The notes under the pieces: model-generated | Told to the model about the DNA's origin: nothing | Database searches by the model: none | Seen by the model: the letters and a program-made list of their open reading frames with translations, nothing else | Shown: positions 34,753-43,003 of the stretch, in pieces | Position numbering within the stretch: the first letter of the stretch is position 1 | How the letters are laid out: every line of letters starts with the position of its first letter | Source: an uncultured Faecalibacterium sp. | GTDB taxonomy: Bacteria; Bacillota; Clostridia; Oscillospirales; Ruminococcaceae | Direction: 5' to 3' | Assembly: GCA_934513205.1 (NCBI GenBank) | Contig: CAKSWU010000002.1 | Coordinates: forward strand, 62,001-126,000 | Length of the DNA stretch: 64,000 nucleotides | Program-made: the position numbers and the translations under genes

Positions 34753-35690
34753 AGGTAAAGGTGTTTATTGATGGCTCCTCCGGTACCACCGGCCTGCGCA
34801 TCGCCGACCGTCTGGCATCCCGCCCGGAGATCGAGCTGCTGTCCATCTCTGCCGAAGGGCGCAAGGACGTGCACGAGCGGGCAAAGGTCATCAATTCTGC
34901 CGACCTTGCCTTCCTCTGCCTGCCGGATGCGGCTTCTAAAGAAGTCATGCCCCTGCTGCGCCCGGACGTGAAGGTGCTGGACACCTCCACCGCCTTCCGC
35001 ACCGATGCCGCATGGGACTACGGCTTCCCGGAGCTGAAGGGACAGAAGGAAAAAATTCAGAACTCTTACCGTGTGGCGGTGCCCGGCTGCTATGCCAGCG
35101 GCTTTATCAGCATTGCCCGCCCGCTGGTGGAGCTGGGGCTGGTGGCAAAAGACTATCCCTTCAGCTGCACCGGCATCTCCGGCTACTCCGGCGGCGGCAA
35201 AAAGATGATCGCGGACTACGAAAGTCCCGACCGCCCGGCGCACAGCAAGCTGGATGCGCCCAAGAGCTACGGCCTGAGCCTTGGCCACAAGCACCTGCCG
35301 GAGATGCAGAAGATCAGCGGCCTTGCGCATACGCCGATGTTCGTGCCGGTGGTGTGCGACTACTACTGCGGGATGCAGGTGCTGGTGCCGCTGGACCTGA
35401 CCCTTGCGGGCACCACCGCCGAGGCCGTGGCTGCCGCCCTTGCGGACTACTACAAGGACGCCGCCACCGTGAAGGTGCACGGCCTGAACGAGCCGCTGCC
35501 GGAAAATGGCCTGTACTCCAATGCCATGGCAGGCACCGACCGCATGGAGCTGTACCTGACCGTGAACGCTGCGGGGGACCAGATGATGCTGGTCTCGCTG
35601 TTTGATAATCTGGGCAAGGGCTCCTCCGGTGCCGCCGTCCAGTGCATGAACCTGATGCTGGGTCTGGAAGAGACCAAAGGGTTGGAATAA
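34749..35690 (+). CDS. argC: N-acetyl-gamma-glutamyl-phosphate reductase, short (type 2) form
   Basis: 313 residues. NADPH-dependent reduction of acetylglutamyl phosphate. N-terminal VFIDGSSGTTGLRIADRL (nucleotide loop), active-site Cys in VAVPGCYASGF, GISGYSGGGKK, and HKHLPEM. The length and the SGTTGL variant mark the shorter ArgC group. The ATG at 34749 forms an ATGA overlap with the argH stop. Confidence 0.95.
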   Translation: MKVKVFIDGSSGTTGLRIADRLASRPEIELLSISAEGRKDVHERAKVINSADLAFLCLPDAASKEVMPLLRPDVKVLDTSTAFRTDAAWDYGFPELKGQKEKIQNSYRVAVPGCYASGFISIARPLVELGLVAKDYPFSCTGISGYSGGGKKMIADYESPDRPAHSKLDAPKSYGLSLGHKHLPEMQKISGLAHTPMFVPVVCDYYCGMQVLVPLDLTLAGTTAEAVAAALADYYKDAATVKVHGLNEPLPENGLYSNAMAGTDRMELYLTVNAAGDQMMLVSLFDNLGKGSSGAAVQCMNLMLGLEETKGLE

Positions 35691-35723
35691 ACTTGTTTTT
35701 CTTTGTGGGAAAGGAAAATCGTT

Positions 35724-36953
35724 ATGCAGTATAAGGAAGTTGCGGGCGGCATCTGCGCGCCCAAGGGCTTTGCCGCCGCCGGTGTCCATTGCGGCATCCG
35801 GGCGAATCACAGCGAAAAATACGATCTGGCGCTCATCAAGGCCGAGGTGCGCTGCGCTGCTGCGGGCGTGTACACCACCAACAAGGTCTGCGGTGCGCCC
35901 ATCAAGGTGGACCGCGCCCATCTGACGGACGGCTATGCACAGGCCATCGTGGTGAACAGCGGCAACGCCAACACCTGCGCCGCCAACGGCGTGGCGCTGG
36001 CAGAGGAGTGCTGTGCACTGGTGGGCAAGGCACTGAACATCGACGAAAAGGACGTTCTGCCCGCCTCCACCGGCGTCATCGGACAGCCCATGGTCATCGA
36101 CCCCTTTGCCCGGGGAATCCCGGCGGCGGCGGAAAAGCTGGCCGCCACCGCGCAGGGCAGCACGGACGCTGCTACCGCCATTATGACCACCGACACTCAT
36201 AAAAAGGAGTACGCCATCCAGTTCGAGCTGGGCGGCAAGGTGTGCACTGTGGGTGCCATTGGTAAGGGCAGCGGTATGATCGCCCCCAACATGGCTACCA
36301 TGCTGGCGTTCTACACCACCGATGCCGCCGTTTCCCCCATCCTGCTGGAAAAGGCCCTCAAGACGGTGGTGCCCGGCACCTACAACCAGATGAGCGTGGA
36401 TCTGGACACTTCCACCAACGATACCCTGATCATCATGGCGTCGGGTCTGGCGGGCAACCCGGAGATCACCGAGGAAAACGCGGACTACGATGCCTTTGTG
36501 GCAGCGCTGACCGCCATTGCCGAGCACATGTGCGCCGAGCACGCCGGAGACGGCGAGGGGGCTACTCACCTCATCACCTGCGAGGTGACCCACGCGCCCG
36601 ACCTGAAAACCGCCCGCGCCGTCAGCCGCAGCGTGGTCTGCTCCAACCTGTTCAAGGCGGCGGTCTTTGGCCGCGATGCCAACTGGGGACGCATCCTGTG
36701 CGCCATCGGCTACACCCCCGGGGATTTCTCCATTGACAAGGTCTGCGTCTGGCTTTCCAGCAAGGCGGGCGAGGTGTACGTCTGCGAGAACGCCGCCTAC
36801 CACCCCTACAGCGAGGACGAAGCCGCCAAGGTGCTGGCGGAGCACGATATTCTGGTCAAGGTGGATATGGGCACCGGTGAGGCAAGCGCCAAGGCGTGGG
36901 GCTGTGACCTGACCTACGACTATGTGAAGATCAACGGCGATTACAGAACCTGA
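35724..36953 (+). CDS. argJ: Bifunctional glutamate N-acetyltransferase / amino-acid acetyltransferase
   Basis: 409 residues. Transfers the acetyl group from N-acetylornithine to glutamate (recycling pathway). AGVYTTNKVCGAP, VNSGNANTC and the autocleavage region KGSGMIAPNMATML with the nucleophile Thr of ATML, then VDLDTSTNDT and FGRDANWGRI. The ATG at 35724 follows AAAGGAAAATC. Presence of argJ makes ornithine, not acetylornithine, the expected substrate of the downstream carbamoyltransferase. Confidence 0.97.
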   Translation: MQYKEVAGGICAPKGFAAAGVHCGIRANHSEKYDLALIKAEVRCAAAGVYTTNKVCGAPIKVDRAHLTDGYAQAIVVNSGNANTCAANGVALAEECCALVGKALNIDEKDVLPASTGVIGQPMVIDPFARGIPAAAEKLAATAQGSTDAATAIMTTDTHKKEYAIQFELGGKVCTVGAIGKGSGMIAPNMATMLAFYTTDAAVSPILLEKALKTVVPGTYNQMSVDLDTSTNDTLIIMASGLAGNPEITEENADYDAFVAALTAIAEHMCAEHAGDGEGATHLITCEVTHAPDLKTARAVSRSVVCSNLFKAAVFGRDANWGRILCAIGYTPGDFSIDKVCVWLSSKAGEVYVCENAAYHPYSEDEAAKVLAEHDILVKVDMGTGEASAKAWGCDLTYDYVKINGDYRT

Positions 36954-36969
36954 CAGGAGCGCGAAACAG

Positions 36970-37824
36970 ATGAAAAACGAAGAAATGGCGCGGCTTTTTT
37001 CGGAAGCCACCCCTTATATCCAGAAATACCATGGCAGGACCATGGTCATCAAATACGGCGGCAACGCCATGATCAACGAGACGCTGAAAAACGCCGTGAT
37101 GAACGACCTTGTCACCCTGACGCTGCTGGGCGTGCGGGTGGTGCTGGTGCACGGCGGCGGGCCTGCCATCAACGAGATGCTGAAAAAGGTGGGGGTAGAA
37201 AGCCGCTTTGCCAACGGTCTGCGGGTGACGGACGATGCCACCATGGAGATTGTGCAGCAGGTGCTGGCGGGCAAGGTGAACAAGGACCTTGTGGCAAAGC
37301 TGCGCGGGCGCGGCGTGGGTCTGTGCGGCATGGACGGACAGATGCTGCGCTGCACCGAGCTGGACCCCCAGCTGGGGCATGTGGGCGAGATCGTCCATGT
37401 GGATGCTACCCTGATCTCCAGCCTGCTGGACGGCGGCTTTATCCCGGTCATCGCCACCGTGGGCATGGACGACCTTGGGCAGGCGTACAACGTCAACGCC
37501 GACACCGCCGCTGCCCAGATCGCCATTGCCCTCAAGGCGGAAAAGCTGGTGTCCATGACCGACATCGCAGGTCTGCTGCGGGATAAGGAGGACGAGACCA
37601 CCCTCATCCCCGAGGTGGAGGTGACCGAGATCGAGGGCTACAAGTCCGCCGGTATCATTGCGGGCGGCATGATCCCCAAGATCGGCGGCATGGCGGACGC
37701 CATCTATCAGGGCGTGCACGAGGCGGTCATCATCGACGGGCGCGTGCCGCACTCCATCCTGCTGGAACTGTTCTCTGACCGCGGCTCCGGTACCCGCTTC
37801 TACCGCCGCAGCCACCGCGAATAA
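36970..37824 (+). CDS. argB: Acetylglutamate kinase
   Basis: 284 residues, complete amino-acid kinase fold. VIKYGGNAM (N-terminal Lys/Gly loop), VLVHGGGPAIN, NADTAAAQIAIALKAEKLVSMTD and GGMIPKI with the phosphate-site Lys. An N-terminal helix of ~20 residues, as in arginine-inhibited hexameric forms, suggests feedback control. ACAGGAG lies upstream. Follows argJ by 16 bases. Confidence 0.97.
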   Translation: MKNEEMARLFSEATPYIQKYHGRTMVIKYGGNAMINETLKNAVMNDLVTLTLLGVRVVLVHGGGPAINEMLKKVGVESRFANGLRVTDDATMEIVQQVLAGKVNKDLVAKLRGRGVGLCGMDGQMLRCTELDPQLGHVGEIVHVDATLISSLLDGGFIPVIATVGMDDLGQAYNVNADTAAAQIAIALKAEKLVSMTDIAGLLRDKEDETTLIPEVEVTEIEGYKSAGIIAGGMIPKIGGMADAIYQGVHEAVIIDGRVPHSILLELFSDRGSGTRFYRRSHRE

Positions 37825-37903
37825 AAAGATTGCGCAATCGCCGGCGGAAAGTTATAATAAAGGCAACGAAACCGCTCCGCTTTTTCCCTTTGCAGGAGCG
37901 CTT

Positions 37904-38043
37904 AAAAGCCTTCACCCCTTGGGGGGAAGGTGGCGCGTAGCGCCGGATGAGGGGTAATTACCATAAGCTGCTGCTTGCCCGCACCCTCATCCGTCTGCTC
38001 ACTGCGTTCGCATCCACCTTCCCCCGACTGGGGGAAGGCTTCA
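37904..38043. repeat. Inverted pair of family 2 repeats between argB and argD
   Basis: AAGCCTTCACCCCTTGGGGGGAAGG with a GGATGAGGGG flank on the left, and on the right the inverse order: CACCCTCATCCG, then CACCTTCCCCCGACTGGGGG, then AAGGCTT. The two copies face each other, so the 290-base gap can fold into one long hairpin; it may limit argD and argF expression. Confidence 0.8.
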
Positions 38044-38115
38044 GCGGTGGCGGTACAGCTTCAGAGGAGTCCGCACAGCATTGCGCAAGAACTCCATGTT
38101 ACAGGAGGTACACCT

Positions 38116-39318
38116 ATGGATTCTGAAAAAGTCATCAAGCGGGACAACGAGTACGTCCTGCACACCTATAACCGCAACCCCGTGGTGCTGGAAAAAGGCC
38201 ACGGTCTGTGCGCCGAAGGCCCCGAGGGTCAGCATTATCTGGACTTCACCAGCGGCATCGGGGTCAACAGTCTGGGCTACTGCGACCTTGCATGGGCCGA
38301 GGCCGTCTCCGACCAGGCGCACAAGCTGCAGCACACCTCCAACCTCTACTACACTGCGCCCTGCGGCAAGCTGGCGAAAAAGCTGTGCAAGCGCACCGGC
38401 ATGAGCAAGGTTTTCTTTGGCAACTCCGGTGCCGAAGCCAACGAGGGTGCCATCAAGGCCGCCCGCAAGTACAGCGTGGACCACTACGGCAAGGACCGCT
38501 ACAACGTCATCACGCTGGTCAACAGCTTCCACGGCCGCACCCTTGCCACCCTGACCGCCACCGGGCAGGGGGTGTTCCACAACTACTTCGGTCCCTTCAA
38601 CGAGGGCTTCCAGTACGCCCCGGCAGGGGACATCGAGGCGCTGCGGGAGCTGGTGGACCGCCACACCTGTGCCGTGATGATGGAGCTCATTCAGGGCGAG
38701 GGCGGCGTCATGGCGCTGGACCCGGAGTATGTGCAGGCCGTGCGCACCCTGTGTGACGAAAAAGACCTTGTGCTCATCGTGGACGAGGTGCAGACCGGCG
38801 TGGGCCGCACCGGCACCTTTTTGTGCTGCGAGCAGTACGGCCTCAAGCCGGACATCGTCACCCTTGCCAAGGGGCTGGGCGGCGGTCTGCCCATCGGTGC
38901 GGTGCTGCTGAACGAAAAGCTCGCCGAGGGCATGGGCCCCGGCACCCACGGCTCCACCTTTGGCGGCAACCCGGTGGTCTGCGCCGGTGCCAACGTGGTG
39001 GTGGACCGTATGGACCAGAGCTTCCTTGCCAACGTCAGCCAGCGCGCCGAGCAGCTGCGCACCGGGTTGGCAGCGCTGCCCCACGTCAAGAGCATCTCCG
39101 GCATCGGCCTGATGGTGGGCATCGAGTTCTACGACCTTGCCGCCGCCGATGTGCTGGCTGCCTGCCGCGAAAAGGGCCTGCTGGTGCTGACCGCCAAGAC
39201 CCGGCTGCGGCTGCTGCCGCCGCTGACCCTCAGCGCGCATGACGTGGACAAGGCGCTGGACATTCTGGGCAATGTGCTGCGCGGGATGGAGCCGACGGCT
39301 CCGAAGGAGCAGGCATGA
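38116..39318 (+). CDS. argD: Acetylornithine aminotransferase
   Basis: 400 residues, class III PLP aminotransferase. FTSGIGVNSLGY, FFGNSGAEANEGAIKAARKY, SFHGRTLATLTATGQ, the IVDEVQTGVGRTG motif and the PLP Lys in TLAKGLGGGLPIGA; GSTFGGNPV near the end. ACAGGAGGTACACCT precedes the ATG. The stop overlaps argF by four bases. Confidence 0.96.
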   Translation: MDSEKVIKRDNEYVLHTYNRNPVVLEKGHGLCAEGPEGQHYLDFTSGIGVNSLGYCDLAWAEAVSDQAHKLQHTSNLYYTAPCGKLAKKLCKRTGMSKVFFGNSGAEANEGAIKAARKYSVDHYGKDRYNVITLVNSFHGRTLATLTATGQGVFHNYFGPFNEGFQYAPAGDIEALRELVDRHTCAVMMELIQGEGGVMALDPEYVQAVRTLCDEKDLVLIVDEVQTGVGRTGTFLCCEQYGLKPDIVTLAKGLGGGLPIGAVLLNEKLAEGMGPGTHGSTFGGNPVVCAGANVVVDRMDQSFLANVSQRAEQLRTGLAALPHVKSISGIGLMVGIEFYDLAAADVLAACREKGLLVLTAKTRLRLLPPLTLSAHDVDKALDILGNVLRGMEPTAPKEQA

Positions 39319-40229
39319 AACATCTGCTGAAGATGAGCGACCTTACCCCCGCCGAGCTGACCCGCGTTCTGGACGTGGCAGACCAGCTGAAGGCGCAGCA
39401 GAAGCTGGGGGGCACTGCTCCGCTGCTGGCGGGCAGGAGCGTGGCACTGCTGTTCTCCAAGGCGTCCACCCGCACCCGCACCAGCTTTGAGGTGGGCGTG
39501 TACCAGATGGGCGGCCTTGGCAACTACATCAACACCACCGAGCTGCAGGCCGGGCGCGGCGAACCCCTGCGGGACACCGCCCGGGTGCTGGGCCGCTATT
39601 ACGACTGCGCTGTCTGGCGCACCTACCGCCAGAGCGATTTGGAAGAGTTTGCCGCTCTGTCCGGCATCCCGGTCATCAACGGTCTGACCGACTACGCCCA
39701 CCCCTGTCAGGTGCTGGCGGACCTGATGACCATCCGGGAGCGCCGGGGCACCCTGAAAGGGCAGAAGCTCTGCTTTGTGGGGGACGGCAGCAGCATGGCA
39801 AACAGCCTCATCGTGGGCGGCCTTTTGGCGGGGATGCAGGTGAGCTGCGTCTGCCCCCGGGGCTACCGCCCGGCGGCGGATGTGCTGCTGTTTGCCCACA
39901 AATACGGCAGCCTGTTCCACCTGACCGACGACCCCGCCGAGGGCCTGCGGGACGCGGACGTGGCAGCCACCGCCGCATGGAACAACGCCGCCCCCGGCAC
40001 CGCCGAGAGCGAGCAGCGCCTGCGGGACTTTGTGGGCTTCCAGCTCACCGGCAGGCTGATGCAGAACGCAAAGCCGGACGCCATGGTGCTGCACTGCCTG
40101 CCCGCCCACCGGGGCGAAGAGATCTCCACCGCCCTGTTCGAGCAGCACGCCGATGAGATCTTTGCCGAAGCCGAAAACCGTCTGCACGTCCAGAAAGCCG
40201 TGCTGGCGGTGCTGCTGGCAGGCAAGTAA
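39315..40229 (+). CDS. argF: Ornithine carbamoyltransferase family protein with atypical ornithine loop
   Basis: 304 residues. Carbamoyl-phosphate site intact: SKASTRTRTSFEVG (STRTR), TDYAHPCQVLADL and HCLPAHRGEE. In classical enzymes the second substrate is held by a D-x-W-x-S-M-G loop; here residues 219-229 read TAAWNNAAPGT, so the Asp is Ala220 and SMG is Asn224-Ala225-Ala226. The alignment resumes correctly on both sides, so this is not a frameshift. Ornithine remains the likely substrate because of context after argD, but with a changed binding mode, or the enzyme uses another amine. Coupled to argD; last gene of the cluster. Confidence 0.85.
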   Translation: MKHLLKMSDLTPAELTRVLDVADQLKAQQKLGGTAPLLAGRSVALLFSKASTRTRTSFEVGVYQMGGLGNYINTTELQAGRGEPLRDTARVLGRYYDCAVWRTYRQSDLEEFAALSGIPVINGLTDYAHPCQVLADLMTIRERRGTLKGQKLCFVGDGSSMANSLIVGGLLAGMQVSCVCPRGYRPAADVLLFAHKYGSLFHLTDDPAEGLRDADVAATAAWNNAAPGTAESEQRLRDFVGFQLTGRLMQNAKPDAMVLHCLPAHRGEEISTALFEQHADEIFAEAENRLHVQKAVLAVLLAGK

Positions 40230-40234
40230 AACCT

Positions 40235-40282
40235 TGAAAAAAAGCAGAACCCCCTCGGGCCCGATGACCCGAGGGGGTTCTG
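40235..40282. terminator. Bidirectional terminator between argF and the adhesin gene
   Basis: Perfect stem CAGAACCCCCTCGGG (40245-40259) with CCCGAGGGGGTTCTG (40268-40282). On the minus strand a long U-run (CTTTTTTTC) follows; on the plus strand only TTATG. Confidence 0.85.
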
Positions 40283-40342
40283 TTATGAAAGGATATCAAG
40301 CTGCCGCGCTGCTTGCGGAACCACACGGCAGGCGGGGATGGC

Positions 40343-42523
40343 TTAGTTCATGCGGCGGCTCTTGCGGTCCAGCACAAAGCCCGCTGCCAGCAGGAAGATG
40401 CCGCTGATGGCGCTGCCCACAACTGCCAGCCAGTTGGCACCGGTCTTAGGCAGGGCGGCAGCGGAAACAGCAGCCGCAGGGGTCACGGCGGCGTCAGTCT
40501 GCACTGCGTTCTGTGCAGCCGCAGGGGTCACGGTGGCGTCAGCCTGCACGGCGTCCGGGGTCACAGGGGCCGGGGTGGTGCTGTCCGGCTGTTTGGGGGT
40601 ATCCGGCTTGTTGGGCGTATCCGGGGTATTGCCGCCCGGCACGTCCGGTTCACTGGGTTCCGGGGTCAGCTTGGACAGCACCACATGCTTGGTCTGCCCG
40701 CACTTGTCAATGCTGCAGATGTAGTCTGCATAGCCGTCCTCTTCCAGCGTAGGCTCCACAACCTCGCCCACCAGCTTCCAGTTGTGCAGGTCGCTGTCCT
40801 TCAAACCGCTGGTGTGAATGTCGGGGTTCTCGTCCATGTACTTGCGGTTGTGGACGACCTGATACAGGTCGCCGAGGTTGTAACTGGTCAAATCACCCTC
40901 ATATTTGCTGATAGAACCATGTTCCGTAGTATACGAACCGTGGTTATACATCCGGACAATGACGCTGCCGTCTTCGCCGAAGGGAGATTTTCCGTCTTTG
41001 TCATAGCCGATGATATCGGCAGCACCATTACCGGTACTGATGGCACTTTCCTGATCCAGCCAGCAGGACGCATTGACGGTGGTGTTGCCCGTGGTGCCGT
41101 TGATGGTAACGGTGACATCCTGCACTTTGTCGGAGTTGCCGCCGCCGATGGCAGATGCAAGATCTTTGAAGCAGTAGCCATTCCAGTATTGAATGCTGGA
41201 TTTTCCGCCAATAGCAGTTACCGTACCACCGGTAATGGTGACCGTTGTTTTCCCCTGCTGGGAAGAAGCTCCGTTTCCGATCGCTGCTGCTCTGTAGGAG
41301 CCGACAGCCGTCACCTCAGCGTTTTCGGAGATGGTGACGCTGGTATCCACTAATTCCGGATGGTTGCCCCAGCACGAGCAATTATAGCCGGAACCGATCC
41401 CGGCACCGTCGTTAGCGCCCATGGCGAAGACCTTCGCGTTGCCGGAAATTTCCACAGAGCCGCCGCGGTAAGGGCCACCGCCAATTCCGGCACCCTGATT
41501 TCCGCCGTAGGCGGTCACATCGGCATGGTCGGTAATGCGGATGTTTTTGCCTACGCCGTAGTCACCGCCGCCGATGCCGGCACCGCCGGAGTTTGAACCG
41601 GCTGCAGTGACCTTGGCGTTGCCGGAAATGGTGATGTTGGTGGCATTGCCGTCGTCGCCGCCGCCGATACCGGCAGAATAGTAGCCGCCCGCAGCAGATA
41701 CATCGGCATTGCCGGTGATGGTGATATTGGTGGCATTGCCGTAACCGGCAGCGCCGCCGATGCCGGCACCGCCTTGTTCCGTCTGAGGATACTCCTTATT
41801 CGTCTCGATGAGGGATCCCGCCTTGATCTGACCGCCCGTGATGGTGATGTTGGAAGCACCGGCACAGGTATCCGATTCTTCTCCATCCTTCTTTTTGCGC
41901 CCGCCAATGCCAGCACCGTCATAGCCACCGGCAGCTATTAAGGTGCCAGTGTCGCCGCCGGTGGAATAGCCGGACTCGTCTTTTTCTTTTTCGGTGCGGT
42001 TGTCGTTGTTCAGATCATCCTTGATGGTCAGGGAACCATGACTTACATCATCGGCTTTTTCCAGACCTGCATGATAGTGTCCGCTGATAAGAGTATTATC
42101 CCCGTTCAGTTCGATTTCGGTATCGCCCTCTCCTTTGATGGTCATTGCGGCAGATCCGCTGCTCCACTGGTCTTTTTGGATATTCACATCCTGCAAGGTC
42201 ACATCGGTGGTCTGATCTTTTGCCGTATCCACTGTGATGGTATTTTCGGTCTTTTTGCCGTTGCTGGTGATGGTGACGCCGGTCGTGTCCTGATAGTCGT
42301 GCAGGACATCATCCTTGTCGTTCCGGGCGTAGCCGTCCGTCTGCGTATTGTCCAGCTGGGTCACATAAGTGAAGCCGTCCTCTTTGGTCTCTACCGTCAC
42401 ACTGCCCTTGTTCAAATCGTAAGTGTCCGCAAACGCCGCCGTGGCGATGGAAGAGACCATTGCCATCAACGCAGCTGTGGACAGCACCCGCAAGGCAAGC
42501 TGTTGTTTCACATTTTTCCTCAT
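40343..42523 (-). CDS. LPXTG-anchored beta-helix surface protein (adhesin-like)
   Basis: 726 residues. Signal peptide ~1-32 (cleavage around AAFADT). From ~200 to ~450 about eight parallel beta-solenoid turns carry GAGIGGG with alternating NITITGNADV / VSAAGG strands, as in carbohydrate-binding or pectate-lyase-like repeats (PF14262-like). Near 570-610 a single Cys module, HNWKLVGEVVEPT...YICSIDKCGQTK, resembles those of the 28.7-31.7 kb protein. A Pro/Thr-rich stalk leads to the sorting signal LPKTGANWLAVVG, a hydrophobic span and RKSRR. Start at 42523 after GGAGGG. Probably displayed on the cell wall by sortase; no sortase is in the window. Lower GC than neighbours. Confidence 0.85.
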   Translation of the reverse strand: MRKNVKQQLALRVLSTAALMAMVSSIATAAFADTYDLNKGSVTVETKEDGFTYVTQLDNTQTDGYARNDKDDVLHDYQDTTGVTITSNGKKTENTITVDTAKDQTTDVTLQDVNIQKDQWSSGSAAMTIKGEGDTEIELNGDNTLISGHYHAGLEKADDVSHGSLTIKDDLNNDNRTEKEKDESGYSTGGDTGTLIAAGGYDGAGIGGRKKKDGEESDTCAGASNITITGGQIKAGSLIETNKEYPQTEQGGAGIGGAAGYGNATNITITGNADVSAAGGYYSAGIGGGDDGNATNITISGNAKVTAAGSNSGGAGIGGGDYGVGKNIRITDHADVTAYGGNQGAGIGGGPYRGGSVEISGNAKVFAMGANDGAGIGSGYNCSCWGNHPELVDTSVTISENAEVTAVGSYRAAAIGNGASSQQGKTTVTITGGTVTAIGGKSSIQYWNGYCFKDLASAIGGGNSDKVQDVTVTINGTTGNTTVNASCWLDQESAISTGNGAADIIGYDKDGKSPFGEDGSVIVRMYNHGSYTTEHGSISKYEGDLTSYNLGDLYQVVHNRKYMDENPDIHTSGLKDSDLHNWKLVGEVVEPTLEEDGYADYICSIDKCGQTKHVVLSKLTPEPSEPDVPGGNTPDTPNKPDTPKQPDSTTPAPVTPDAVQADATVTPAAAQNAVQTDAAVTPAAAVSAAALPKTGANWLAVVGSAISGIFLLAAGFVLDRKSRRMN

Positions 42524-42663
42524 TGCAAAACCCTCCAAACAAAAAAACTTACAGAGACGTGAACGTTACCGGGAACGATACCAAAAACCGGTGAAAACCG
42601 GAACTTCAGGGCAGAAAATCACATGGCTGTACATTTTCATGCCCGGCGTCTCTTTGCGGCACA

Positions 42664-42693
42664 AGTATAGTGCTGTGCCGTGGAGAATGTCAA
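42664..42693 (-). promoter_or_regulatory. Near-consensus promoter of the adhesin gene
   Basis: On the minus strand, perfect -35 TTGACA (42688-42693), 18-base spacer, TATACT (42664-42669). The leader is about 135 bases. The G11/C11 tract lies 19 bases upstream of the -35. Confidence 0.8.
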
Positions 42694-42712
42694 GACAAAA
42701 TGCTGAATTTTC

Positions 42713-42723
42713 GGGGGGGGGGG
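42713..42723. repeat. Homopolymeric G11 tract upstream of the adhesin promoter
   Basis: Eleven consecutive G on the plus strand (C on the adhesin sense strand), followed by TGGG. Positions correspond to about -50 to -65 relative to the adhesin start site. Tracts of this length are prone to slippage. Confidence 0.9.
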
Positions 42724-42947
42724 TGGGTAATTTTGTGGAACGAGCACAAAATAAGCCGAAAATTTGCGACAGAATGACAAGCCAAACCGGCACAAAAACC
42801 GAAAACAGACAGAAAGTTTGTTAAAACTGCACAAAAAAGGAATGACTTTGCAGCAGTTTCAAAAAGTTTCGGAAGGGTTTCGGGCAGGGCGGGCGAGAAC
42901 ACTGCCCTGCGGAATGCAGGGAAGCGGAAGAGGGAGCATCTCCCGGC

Positions 42948-42992
42948 AAAACAAAAGAGCCTGCAAACGTGCTGTGTGCGTTTGCAGGCTCT
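42948..42992 (-). terminator. Terminator of the MATE gene
   Basis: AGAGCCTGCAAACG (minus-strand 5' arm at 42992-42979) pairs with CGTTTGCAGGCTCT (42969-42956), followed by TTGTTTT. Confidence 0.85.
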
Positions 42993-43003
42993 GGAAGCAG
43001 CGG

